From Collybia mongolica (taxonomy: Eukaryota > Basidiomycota > Agaricomycetes > Agaricales > Clitocybaceae), in NCBI GenBank assembly GCA_013420905.1, contig JAAXNY010000005.1, positions 4,578,501 through 4,642,500 of the forward strand: a DNA stretch of 64,000 bases, written 5' to 3'. The notes under the pieces were generated by a model that saw only the letters and a list, made by a program, of their open reading frames with translations, had not been told where the DNA came from and did no database searches. The position numbers were made by a program, and so were the translations under genes. Position 1 is the stretch's first letter. Every line of letters begins with the position of its first letter. This document shows, piece by piece, positions 23,188 through 33,577 of this stretch.

Positions 23188-26100
23188 GTAAGAATAGACA
23201 AGGGTTGAGTCAGGTTGGGGTGGAGGGTCAAAAACGGGCACAACAAATTTTTTTTAGCTGGAAATAGGCGCGGTTATGAGGAGAGCTGCTTGTTTGTCTT
23301 GGCTCAGCCACATGTACGTAACGAATTGACCCATGTGCAAATCAGAACCAAACAACCAGCCCGCTGAGTTTAGACTTTAGCCAATCCTCTGGGTCAAGCG
23401 TCCTTTCCTTTTATGGCGCAAATCCGTGCCACTCGATTGTCCCACACGTGCTCGCCTTCTCTATTTCAACGTCTCCCATCCATACTCGCTGTCCCAATCT
23501 CCATCGCAAGGCACATCCCAACTACACGTAATCTCTTTTAATCTCGCCTCCTATAATAAACACTTTTCCGCTTTAGGCCCATCCCAAATCTACGATCCAT
23601 TCTACAATATGTTTTTTTTTTCTTTTCTTTTCTTGAAACATCCCCATCAAGCCCACCACAAGTGCGCGGATAGCCCTCCAACTCCGATCAACTATAGATT
23701 ATTGTGGGCGCTCCCCCTTCCTCCCAGTCCTGCCCTTTTCGGGCCTCTCACTTTTTGATGAATTTGATCTGCCTAGTACATATCCGGCACGGAACCGATA
23801 CGTAGCTAATGCAACGTCCTCTCTCATCACACCCCCCCAGTGATCAATACATACGCCCTCTCTCCCTCTCTCTCTCTCGACTCCGCGATACCCGGGCGGA
23901 CGCCAGGTAAAGCCAAAAAAGGACCTCGCACTCTTGCAGAGTTGTTGCCAGGAGCGATCAGTGACGAAACTGATAGAACGAATATGATCGCGACTTGTCA
24001 CTTTTGGCACAGGGTCTCCCTCGTCTTCCCGAGCTCACCGAAATAGCATGCAACTGGGACATCAAATCTCGATCACGCCGTCGGCGTGAGCTGTCTTGTC
24101 TTGTCTTGTTGAGGTCTGATCTCCCCTAACGGCTGTTGGGGGTTTTTTTTTTGCAAATGCCACGACTCAACATCACGCCTCGCCTTTAGCATGTGCGCAT
24201 TCCATCCCATCGATCATATCATCGACCACTCCCCATGCCTCCTGACTAGACTGCCTCTTTTACGTCGAACAGAACTAAATATATATGGTACAACACCCAA
24301 ACGTAACATACTACCCCGACTCGGAGAAACTCGGTTTCGAAAGAAGGTGGAGGCGGAAAAAAAATAATAATATTACTTTGATAGGCCAACGCATTTTAGT
24401 CGCCCCGCTCACCATCCTCAACGGGCAGGTGCCACAGTACGGGGTACCTCCTTCCTTTGAGACATCAGCAAGGCACTTATATTTACGGGCGCGGGAGACG
24501 CCGATACAGATTATTTGCCGGACAGTGTTCCCGTGTCCAGCGTGACCTCGAAGTTTGATGGAAAAAAAAAAAAGGCGAGATCTTCGGTCGCCTGGGCGAG
24601 CGATGGGGCTAACGAAAACTGGCCTCAAACAAGGTCCCCAACATGGTAGGAGAAAAGAGACGGGGTCAGACAGGCCAGGCAGGTCTTGCACCAGTCACTG
24701 GCAAACGTGCACTCAACGGGACCACGCTCTACGTCGTCAATAACGCAGACGCAGATACGACACAACACGACACGACACGGATACCGAGTAACCAATGCAA
24801 GATAAGCGAGACGCCGCTTCGCTTGCGAACGCTGGGGGCATTTTTGCCTGCAAAGAACCCCGGAGCGCCTCGCTGATGGAGACTTTAGGCGCACCGGCAC
24901 GGGCTCCGCAGGGGCGTAAATCTATTCATTACGAGCAATTACAGCTTGAGCTAGAAACGGGCAAACCCCCCACGAGAGAAACTAAGAGCCATGACAGCGT
25001 GAGCAAATGAAAAAATTTTTAACTTGTCTATCGTCCACCTCGCAACGGGCATCATACGAGATTATGGCCAGCGTACTATTTCCGCCCCTCCACCGCTACA
25101 TTCAGTCCAGATAGACAGTCTTCTGGGCTAGAGGGCCCGTTTGAATGGGACCTCCGTCGCGTGGCGCTGGTACTATAGGGACAACATGTGATGCCACCAA
25201 CAGCAGCAGCGGGGGCGAAGATCTGTGCACCCTGCGCAGAAGACCCTGGAACCATCGAAGAGACAACTCGACGAATATGTATATCTGCCCACTTCAGGAA
25301 CCCTTGGAGGTGGCTGTGTTAATCGAGATTAAACGCAGGGGTGGACCCAAGAAAAAAAAAAAGGAAACAAAAACAAAAAACACATCACATCACTCACAAG
25401 CCGACGGTATAACTTGTGTTTGAGTTTTTGATCTAGTATTAAGGTGTGTGGATGGGGGGGGGTATTTCATGATTCCATCGATGATGATGGCGAAGACGAC
25501 ATGTCCAGTTGCTGGTCCCCCCCCACTGCCCGTTTGATCGCCGTATATGTATACCCTGATTCATTCCATCGCACACTGCATAATGAAAAAAGAGGAAAAA
25601 TACTAATGAAACCCGTCGCCTACGGTGCAGTGTCCTCCGTGAGTGTTGATGGAAATTCATTCGTATCCGGCGCTCGCACACTAACTGCTGCTGATATGGA
25701 TGAAACAATGCCTGGGGGACGCCGGAGGAGGGGGGGGGGATTCCGCAACCAGCGTCCTTGAAGTTCGGACATCATCCCAAAATGAAAAAAAAAAGTCGAC
25801 GTCGTGGCTTGTATGACGATCGCCTTGGTTCCGAAGGCCGCGTTCATAACTATAACCATAACCCCAACCTGGGCTGGCCTCTGCATGACCAAATCCCTCT
25901 TCCGTCCGTTCCCACCTCACCCCCGATAGGTTAATAGGACCCAGCGGGGCCGTTGTAATATAATACACCTCTCGTGCATTCAATTAACAGCGCCCCCATC
26001 AGCAACACACCCACCACTGCCACTCGCAAGAAAAACCCTAATGGGAAAAAATGAAATCCTTCTCGATGCCTCAGGTGCCGCCGGGTCGTGCAGGGTGATC

Positions 26101-26999
26101 AACACCTGCCCCAGAGCCTTGAGAAAGAGGGGAGATAACGAGGGCGTGCCCGGAGTATCCTCCTAAATCCGTTACATTGTACGCTCCTCCCGATATGAAA
26201 AAAAAAAAAAAAGGCCACGTACCTGGGAGTTCCCTGCATTGACCGAGTTGATGCTGCGGTGCCGACTTGAGCGAGCACTCGTGTGAACGAGGCCTCCGAG
26301 TATACAGGCATTATAGAAACAGCGGGTTCCAGCTGCTGAGCTCGTAGGAGACGAGCGTTCCCTCGTACATTGCGCTCGGTAGATAGCGGCACGACGCAGA
26401 CATATGGAGCTGGAGAATCACACGGCAAGCCCCAGTCATCCGTTTTTGACACCTCGCGACAAGAAAATTACAAAACACGGCAGATCGGCGTTCAACTCTA
26501 GAGCGACGTCCTATCGGCAACGCCCCCAAGCGCGATCAGAAGCAGCGTTTTACTTGTGGGCTTCTCTCTCAGCGTCTGATCTATATGAACGACATGAGCG
26601 TCGGAAATTTGTGTATTAATAATATATCAATAACATGACTCGAAGAAAAACGATACCGTAACATGCTCCAGGATTAGCTAACCCATGGTGGAAACGTGGT
26701 ATGCCACGTAGTCGGCCGCAACGGTCCTCATGTCGAACGAATGGCCGAGATGAGATTAGAGTCCCATGTTGTCTGTCGCATTCCGGCTTATCCTAGGCTG
26801 ACTCACTTCGCCTCCGAGCCCCGTCTTCGGTCGTCCTGCGTGCCAGCGTGGAGAATCTTAGTACCATTGCAGATGGAGGATTTCGCAACTACACCGCGAA
26901 ATGAGATGTGTAGTGGTTCAGAGTTGCCGTATATGACGAGTGGTCCATTATGTAATGATAATTTTATGCTCCGCTCCACTCGGTAAAAAGCAGAAAGTC
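23188..26999. other. Long intergenic region, no recognisable gene
   Basis: This is the upstream flank of the NRG1-like gene and about 3 kb beyond. Open frames are short and low in complexity, with many homopolymers (A11-A14 and G8-G9 runs near 24570, 25353, 25730, 25790 and 26195). I found no domain, exon chain, tRNA or terminal repeat. Part of it may be a long promoter. The base composition and repeat content change at about 27,000. Confidence 0.45.
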
Positions 27000-28367
27000 C
27001 TACAGTGCCTTGCATATCTAATTGAACGAGCCAAGAAGGTATACAGGATAGAGACCCCTGGCAGAAGAGTATCCCCCTTAGATTTCTCTGCCAGATAAGT
27101 AGATAGCCTTTACCTGACTTCTTTTAATATAACTTTGGAGACCTCTGCTAGATCTCATCCTGGCTGACCTTGGGTTGCCCTTACAATGTCAACCATCATT
27201 TTTCTGGGCCATAATTTACAGCAACTTAGGCCATGGCACAAGTATTCCAACAGACATTGTTCCCCTGACCTATTGGGATTTATAGATCCATAACCCCACA
27301 AAAATATTCATCATTATGCCTCAGAAGAATATTAAAAGGCCAAGGTTTAACCAAGTTATGATCAATACAGAATTTGTTTCATAACTTAAGGGGTATGAAA
27401 ATAGGATGAAATTTCATCCCACATAGTTCATCCTTTAAGAGGGTGAAATTGTACTGTTAAAATACCATCTATTAATGGAATGAATTTCATCCCATAAGGG
27501 GTGAATTATATGGGATGATTTTCATCTAATAAAAGGAGTGAATTTCATCCCATACAAGGGTGAGCTCTGGGGGGGGAAAGGAGGCCTTTGTAGGTCATTT
27601 CACAAAGTTTAGAGCAGCTCCATGTATGTTACTCCAAAAATCATTATGCTTTATGACACTATGGAACCCTTAAGGTGGGAAATTCCACCTCATTTTCTAT
27701 GACTTAAGTAGCTGGAAGTAATACAAATAGTGTAGAATTTCCATCATCTGGTTCCCCTGAAATGAGATTATTTTCATCAGGATTTGATATAGATATCAAC
27801 CACTAAATAGGGTGGAGAAAGGAGGTTTTTCCCCTTCATAAGGTATGAATAAGATGGATGAAAACCTCATGAAATATGTCCCACTTCATACCCCTGTGAT
27901 TTATTCTGCATGATGTTTTTCATATGTTTAATGGCAAAAATAGCAACAGTCTCCTTGGTGTGAATTTCATGAAGTTCCCTGAGGCCTGAGAGCAACAAAA
28001 AGTGAAGGTAAATCATTAATGTAATGGATGAATTTCGCACTGGGTTCATACTGCTTTGTAGTCATCCCTTTTACTGAGATTGAATTCATCTGTGATCCAG
28101 ATGTTTTCCATCAACCATTCATTCAATTAGTATAGTAATTTTGTCATTCATTTTCAGACCTCTATAGCTAGTAATGAAATTTCATCTGTTGCGAGCTTGA
28201 AATGCACCTGTCTCTCAATGGAAAATTCCCCCACATGATGCTGAAAAGCCTCCAATTTGATATGCAAAAATTCATATATTATAGTACTAGTATTGGAGAG
28301 CTGTATTTATTCAGCATCCCCTCGACAGCCTAAAGCTGAGACCCCCTGCATTTCAGCAAGGATACAA
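27000..28367. repeat. AT-rich DNA with TTCATCCC sub-repeats
   Basis: The composition becomes AT-rich at about 27,000. Between about 27,405 and 27,560 the motif GAATTTCATCCCATA recurs three times with variants (GGGATGATTTTCATC, GTTCATCCTTT). Looser copies (GGATGAAAA, TGAATTCATC) continue to 28,090. No coding sequence is recognised. This sub-repeat style resembles the GGAATCC arrays inside the hAT-like copies nearby, which suggests a non-autonomous transposon, but I could not find its termini. Confidence 0.4.
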
Positions 28368-28375
28368 CATTATGG
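28315..28375. repeat. Minisatellite, left part (split by hAT-like element)
   Basis: One unit (CCTAAAGCTGAGACCCCCTG, then CATTTCAGCAAGGATACAAC and ATTATG) matches the units that resume at 30704. The array is interrupted by the 2.3 kb element, with the 8-bp CATTATGG on both sides, so the array predates the insertion. Confidence 0.75.
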
Positions 28376-28989
28376 GAGCACTTTACGGTCCCCCACATAT
28401 TCCATGCAGAATCCGGGTGGAATCCTGGGATTCCTGGTCAATCCAGGAGGAATCCACCTGGAGTTGTGTCTCAGCCAAACACCAGCCATTTTCATGATTC
28501 CTGGTTGCCAGGAATCAATGTAAATTCTGCCAGGAATCCGCGTGGAATCACTGAATTTACCAGGATTCCAGGTATTGAACCAGGAAGGATTCCAGGTGGA
28601 CCCCATAAGGAATGCAGGACTCAAGCAGGATTCCACAAGCATGGCTGGACAGCTGGTAGAGTCCGCACAGCCAGATGCTGACTAATATTATTTCTAATCA
28701 GATTATTAATGTAATTTTTATTGACTCAAATTATGTAACTGAATGACATAATATAATGGTGCTGAAAAATTTGCACCCAACAAGATTCAAATGTGCACAG
28801 GCAGGAGCATTACATAATATTTTTGACATTGATAACTGTTGGGCAAGACTGGCATTCATAGCTGAAAGATACACAGCCTCAAGTCTACATGTTTGAGTCA
28901 CATGATTATGAGCACGTGCTGCGGTCACATTACCATTGCCACATCTTTGTTGATTATCTTCAACCACATCAATGACCGCCAACACACCC

Positions 28990-30027
28990 AACATCGCCCA
29001 ATGCCGACCAACAAACCAATGCCCAATGCCGGTATGCCAGCAACAACACATTCTATGGGATTCACCACGCGCAGTGGCTTATGCCACTCGTCGCCTCCTC
29101 CATCAAAATCTCGCAAGCGCGCATTGTCGAGTGCCAACAAAACCACTGCTGCAGCCAAGAAAACCAAAACAAAAGCCAAATCCCCTCAAGCACCCAAAGC
29201 GCCCAGAGACGCACAAACAGCAAACAACGAGGCCAAGGGAAGTGGGGGAAACAGTGGAAAAGAATGCAGAACAAGGGGACGGTGTGGAAAGGGCACCCTG
29301 AGGGGTGGAGGGAGGTCAGTCAGAGAACATTGTTTCCTTACGCGCTCACCACACAGATTGTCCCCCCCTCCAGGAAATCGTCAGGAACCCAAAACGAGGA
29401 GGACACGGCCGCTAATGCCCAAGGTGCCCCAGTGCACCTAACTGCATGCATTCCATTTTTTTTTAAATTGCATCCGTTACTAATTCCTCATCCCAGGACC
29501 AAACATGCACTCAATGCAGGAACCGCCAGCATTGCACCCCCACATCATGCACGATCGGCCACCACACCCACCCTGCCAGTGCAGGGCAAAGTCACCTGAA
29601 CAACAACTGGGCGTCTGTGACACTCAGATATCAAGACAATACCCGAGGAAGGCAACAACAATGATGATGACGACAACAAAGATAGCAGCGGCAACAGCAA
29701 TGACAAGGCCAGCGGCAATGATGGCAACAGCAGCAGCAGCAACAATGATGGAGAAGCGGACGACTACAATGAAAATGAGACAAAGACGACGACTAGGACA
29801 AGGACAAAGAAGATGACCACCACCACAAGGACAATGAAGACGATGACTAAGAACGATGGGGACAACAGCAAGAAAAACGGCCAGTGCTGGATCATGCCAG
29901 TGCTGCCGCCACCGCTACCCAGGCCACTGACAATGCCGCGGGGGCCCATCCTGCACAACCTGGCAGAAAACAATGGCAACAAGGGCAATGGGGGTGGCAG
30001 GGGTGGCAGGGGCCCCCGCCCATATTA
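28990..30027 (+). CDS. Low-complexity reading frame inside hAT-like copy 1 (uncertain)
   Basis: Two stretches look protein-coding. The first, 28,990-29,441, has a basic patch (PSKSRKRALSS, AAKKTKTKAKSPQAPKAP). The second, about 29,630-30,027, read in one frame, is rich in Asn, Asp, Ser and Thr and ends in Gly/Arg-Gly repeats. Copy 2 of the element keeps a similar Asn/Asp/Ser then Thr-rich frame on its own sense strand (minus, 61459-61980). The frames do not join without an intron or frameshift, and I did not find a certain splice. The product is unknown. The repeated sequence itself could also produce such frames by chance. Confidence 0.3.
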
Positions 30028-30426
30028 GATTAGTATAATGTTGTAATTATTATCAATATACAGTATTTATTATCATATTATAAGAGAGACACTAAGTAAA
30101 CTAGTAGTAAAAGAAAGTAAGTGAGTCCGCACGGAGTCTGTGCAGAGTCCACAAGGACATGTGGCTCAGTGTAAAGTTCAGCAAAAGAGCATAATTTATA
30201 ACCAGGAGTCCACACGGATTCCTGGAGGAGCCTGGATTCCAGGCGGAATATGAGGAATCCGCGTGGATCACCAGGAATGCTTTAAGTCCCTCAGGAAGTC
30301 ACAGGAAGTCATAGGAATGTGCCAGGAAGCTAGTATGAATGACAGGAAGGCACAGGAATGTGCTAGGACTCCTAGGAATATAGGTGGATGTCTATATAAT
30401 GATGTTGTGACTTAGAATTTTCAATG

Positions 30427-30513
30427 GACATGTGGCTCAGTTGGATTGAGTGCTTCCAATTATGCCAACTAAGGTGTACAAGGAGGTTGAGGGTTCAATT
30501 CCCTTCCATGTCA
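30427..30513 (+). other. tRNA-like sequence (possible SINE head)
   Basis: An A-box-like TGGCTCAGTTGGATTGAG and a B-box-like GGTTCAATTCC stand at tRNA spacing, and the ends GACATG and CATGTC can pair. The T arm (GAGGG, loop TTCAATT, CCCTT) folds. The anticodon arm folds only if a long insertion is allowed, with CTTCC pairing to GGAGG, and lacks a normal anticodon loop. I therefore read it as a tRNA-derived sequence with internal pol III promoter elements rather than a functional tRNA. It lies inside hAT-like copy 1 and has no counterpart in copy 2. Confidence 0.45.
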
Positions 30514-30703
30514 TTTGTATTTTGCCCCTGGCTTCCTCCTGGGACTCCAGATGGATTCCTGGTATTCCTGGTTCATTCCTTGGAGTCCTGGTTCACTCCT
30601 GGGATTCCTATGAGGAAGTCCACCTGGAATCCTGGCATTCCTCCCAGGTTCACCAGGATTCCTAGGATTCCTCCTGGAACATGTGGGGGAGTGCAAAGTT
30701 CTG

Positions 30704-30956
30704 CATTATGGTCCACACACCTAAAACGAGCAAGGATACAATGTTACAGTCCACGCACCTAAAACAAGCAAGAATATGCCCTTATGTTCCACGCACCTAA
30801 AGCTGAGACCTGCATTTCAGCAAGAATATGACTTTATGTTCCGCGCACCTAAAGCTGGGTCCCCCACAGTTCAGCAAGGATACAACCTTACGTTCCACGC
30901 ACCTAAAACAAGCAAGAATGACCTTACATTCCACACACCTAAAGCTGACTTTGATG
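30704..30956. repeat. Minisatellite, right part
   Basis: Tandem units alternate between a long form of about 52-54 bp (TTCCACGCACCTAAAGCTGA, then ...CATTTCAGCAAGAATATGAC) and a short form of about 36-39 bp (GTCCACGCACCTAAAACAAG, then CAAGAATATG). About six units are visible. It is the continuation of the array at 28315 and ends beside a small gene on the minus strand. Confidence 0.75.
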
Positions 30957-31056
30957 TGCCTTTGTTCACCCACATCATTCTCTTCACATCCAAAACCAAA
31001 AGTATTTTGTACTTTGTACTACCTTCATCTAATTATTTTTCTACTTGTGAAGGATC

Positions 31057-31968
31057 TCACTCCACGGTGTCTTCCAATCCATCCCAGTCAATTTCCCCTT
31101 CCTCTTCATTCTTGTCCTCTCTGTCCTTGTCCTTGTCCTTGTCCTTTCTGTCCTCATCCTCAGAATTCTCATCCTTGGTGTTCTCCTTGTCTTCATTATC
31201 TTTGTCATTGCTCCCAGTTTGCATGTTGTCAAAGCCAGTGATTGTTTGTAGGTAACCATGTTTACATGCATAGGCATGCTTGTTCTTCAAGTTTGATTTG
31301 ATGAACTCCTCAATTGCCCAGCTGTGGGGAAATAATTTGAAGTAGTCATGGCACTCCTGGGCCTGCGAGGTGCTGTTAGTGTGAAGGAATTGAAGGGGTG
31401 AGATCTTACCACTGCAATAATGCGAGTGATAACAGGCGGTGCCATACAATAGAGCAGTCAAGCCCTGCCATATTGATTAAGTTCCAGACACAGCACTATT
31501 TATTGTCAGAACATTGATTATAAATAAGGTGTTATAACTTATAATGTACATGGAGTGTCTTGTACAATTCCCCGTCATCCTCTAGGCCCATCTCACATTG
31601 CAAGTTGAACCCATGTCCAGCAGAGCCATGTAGTGGCTGTGGTATTGTCTTCTTTGATTCATCCTTTGCAGCTACAGCTTTGTGCAAGGCATGGTTCTCA
31701 GCTGAAAATGTTAAAGTATAGAATAAAGAACAAGAAAGAATGACAATACCTTTCAATTTCTTCAACTTCACCTCAAGAGTGTTTGTTTGTGTCCCTAATT
31801 CAAGTAAAATGCAATAAGTGATAGTGTCCTGATGATTAAGGAACGGTTACCTGTTATTGTGTTCTTTTTTGAGGACATTGAAGGTGGTTTGGCCTTGCCG
31901 CTTTGCTTTGATGTCTTGGACACCATGGTTTTGGACACTGTGGTTTTGGAAATTTTGGTTTTCGCCAT
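31057..31968 (-). CDS. Small four-exon protein of unknown function, acidic tail
   Basis: Exons 31968-31851, 31794-31750, 31701-31550 and 31464-31057 encode 240 residues. Introns of 56, 48 and 85 nt have GT-AG borders (GTAACC, GTATTG and GTACAT donors), and the joined frame is continuous. The N-terminus is basic with Lys/Ser/Thr (MAKTKISKTTVSKT). A central block reads TIPQPLHGSAGHGFNLQCEMGL, which resembles a lineage-expanded agaricomycete family I recall with an IPKP-GxxG-x-NLQ-AM pattern and unknown function. The C-terminus is an unbroken acidic and lysine run ending GEIDWDGLEDTVE. No catalytic motif, signal peptide or membrane segment is visible. It lies intact within the transposon island, next to the minisatellite. 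It may itself belong to a mobile element. Confidence 0.6.
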
Positions 31969-32521
31969 TGAAAAGGATGTACTGGAAGGAAGAACAATGA
32001 GTTGTATTTTTAAAGACTCAATAGAGGTTAAGATCTGTCAGTGGGGCTTTTGACACAGGAACGGACCACCAGCCAATTTTACTACCATAAGTGCCAGAAC
32101 TTTTCTTTCCAACCATGGATCTTGTGATGGAAGGGTTCATGTAAAATAAGTTTCCTAGCATAGAAATTAGAATGGGAAATTTGTGGAGCTGAAGGGATCT
32201 CACCACTCTAAATTTTGGACCTTCGACTGAGCATGGGTAGAGACTCCAGTAGACTAGTGAAAATCATAATATATAAACCACAATACAAGTCAGGAAATTC
32301 AGAATACTATGAACACAAACCTCAAGTCCAGCTTTACTGTGACCTCTAAAATTCCATCTTGCACTCCAAGCAATCATGGGGCGAGTGCAACGGAATCTGA
32401 AACAGAGTCTGACCAAGAAAGTGCCAATGATTTTGTGGAACCTTGTTCACCAGAGAATCAACTTGGTTTACTGGAGAATAGGGATTGGGTAACTTGCCAT
32501 TCTGATATCTCAAGTCAGAGA
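31969..32521. other. Short unassigned stretch with a small open frame
   Basis: A plus-strand frame of 88 codons begins at 32309 and runs past 32521 into the LTR-like sequence (ending at 32575). Its N-terminal part is acidic and Ser/Thr-rich (ATESETESDQESAND). It has no recognisable domain and may be a chance frame or an exon cut by the adjoining retrotransposon. Confidence 0.3.
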
Positions 32522-33419
32522 GATCCTAGTCAGGGGCACTTGGTGTTAACTACCGGAAGAGACAGGACACTGTGAATAACAACCAGGATGATCAGGAGAA
32601 GTAAATGACAGTGCCGCGCTGTTTTAAATAACAAAGCGCGCAGTCGTGACTTGATAAGAGTTTAGCCAGCTCTTTCAATATTTGATAAGTAACCAGTAAA
32701 CGGCATAATTGGCACATATGGCATGCGTGCCAAGTTGTAGGGGACGTGTCAGCATTAAATACAGATCCTTGGCATGGGGGAGTGCAGTTCCATATAAAAT
32801 TTACAATTCCGTATGATATTTAGTTTGTACACTATAAATAGACTGTAGATGAGTAGCGCAAAGGCAAGGAATCTTGCCCACTTTGCGCTTCTATAGAGTA
32901 TACAAATCACATTTGTTAAAACACTATTGCGTGCCTGAATTAAGGCTCAGATTGCTTCAAAGTTGTCTTGATTGGAATTGTTTGAAGAGATCACAGAATT
33001 GAAGAGTCTTAGTTCACTTGGAACTTAGTACTGCATTGTCCGTTGGAATTACTAGGCACTTGGCCTTAGTGCACTTGGCACTGTTTGTTTAATAAGTCGC
33101 TTGGACTTATAGATCTGCTTGGGATCATTAATAATTGAATGTACACTTGGTACTCAGTCTATTTGGATCGAGATATTATAAATATACCTAGCAAGCTTTA
33201 AACTTGTGTTGAAGCTTTGTCTGAATCAAACCCGTCGAGAGATCATTGGAAAGGGCCTTGACTAGTATTATTCAAAGCTTAGTGCTTCTAAGCACTTGAA
33301 CCTGAACTCAAAACAGGCAATTCCTACTGTTTGTGTGTTGATTGTTAGGTTTGGTGTATGTGTGTAAGAGATTACATTTCATAGCATCAGCACACTTATA
33401 GCCCAGGAGCCCCCTTTCA
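32522..33419 (+). repeat. LTR of family A, plus orientation (5' end missing or rearranged)
   Basis: This is nearly identical, in reverse, to 59518-60295 and more distantly to the split LTR at 43455-44094 and 57349-57670. The 3' end is ...CCCCCTTTCA followed two bases later by the primer-binding site. The 5' start TGATAGGGCCC seen in the other copies is absent: homology starts abruptly at GATCCTAGTCAGG. A TATA-like TATAAATAGAC lies near 32834. Confidence 0.8.
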
Positions 33420-33421
33420 TC

Positions 33422-33439
33422 TGGAGCCCACTGCGAGGG
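33422..33439 (+). promoter_or_regulatory. Primer-binding site of element A
   Basis: TGGAGCCCACTGCGAGGG begins two bases after the LTR terminus CA. It starts with the TGG complementary to a tRNA CCA end. The same type of site (TGGAGTCCACCACGAGGG) is used by element B. The tRNA is not identified. Confidence 0.65.
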
Positions 33440-33577
33440 TTCAGAGTTTTGAATAGTCTAAAGAGAGCATCTTTCTTTGAAAAATATTATACCAAGACGA
33501 GTAACATCATCTACAAATTGAAGTAGAGCAGAGAAAGTTTAGTCAATCTGTCTCAAGAGCCATGCCCACAAGCCAGC

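Larger units (their letters stand above)
28376..30703. mobile_element. Non-autonomous hAT-like DNA transposon, copy 1
   Basis: It is flanked by the 8-bp direct repeat CATTATGG at 28368-28375 and 30704-30711. Terminal inverted repeats are GAGCACTTTACGGTCCCCCA on the left and CAGAACTTTGCACTCCCCCA on the right strand. An 8-bp target duplication and CAG...CTG termini are the established hallmarks of the hAT superfamily. Both ends carry arrays of GGAATCC/GGATTCC sub-repeats (28,405-28,620 and 30,200-30,680). The interior is homologous, in reverse, to 61113-62734, including a conserved AAAAATTTGCA block near 28,765. No transposase is encoded, so it depends on another source. A low-complexity reading frame runs through the middle (see 28990-30027). 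Confidence 0.8.
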
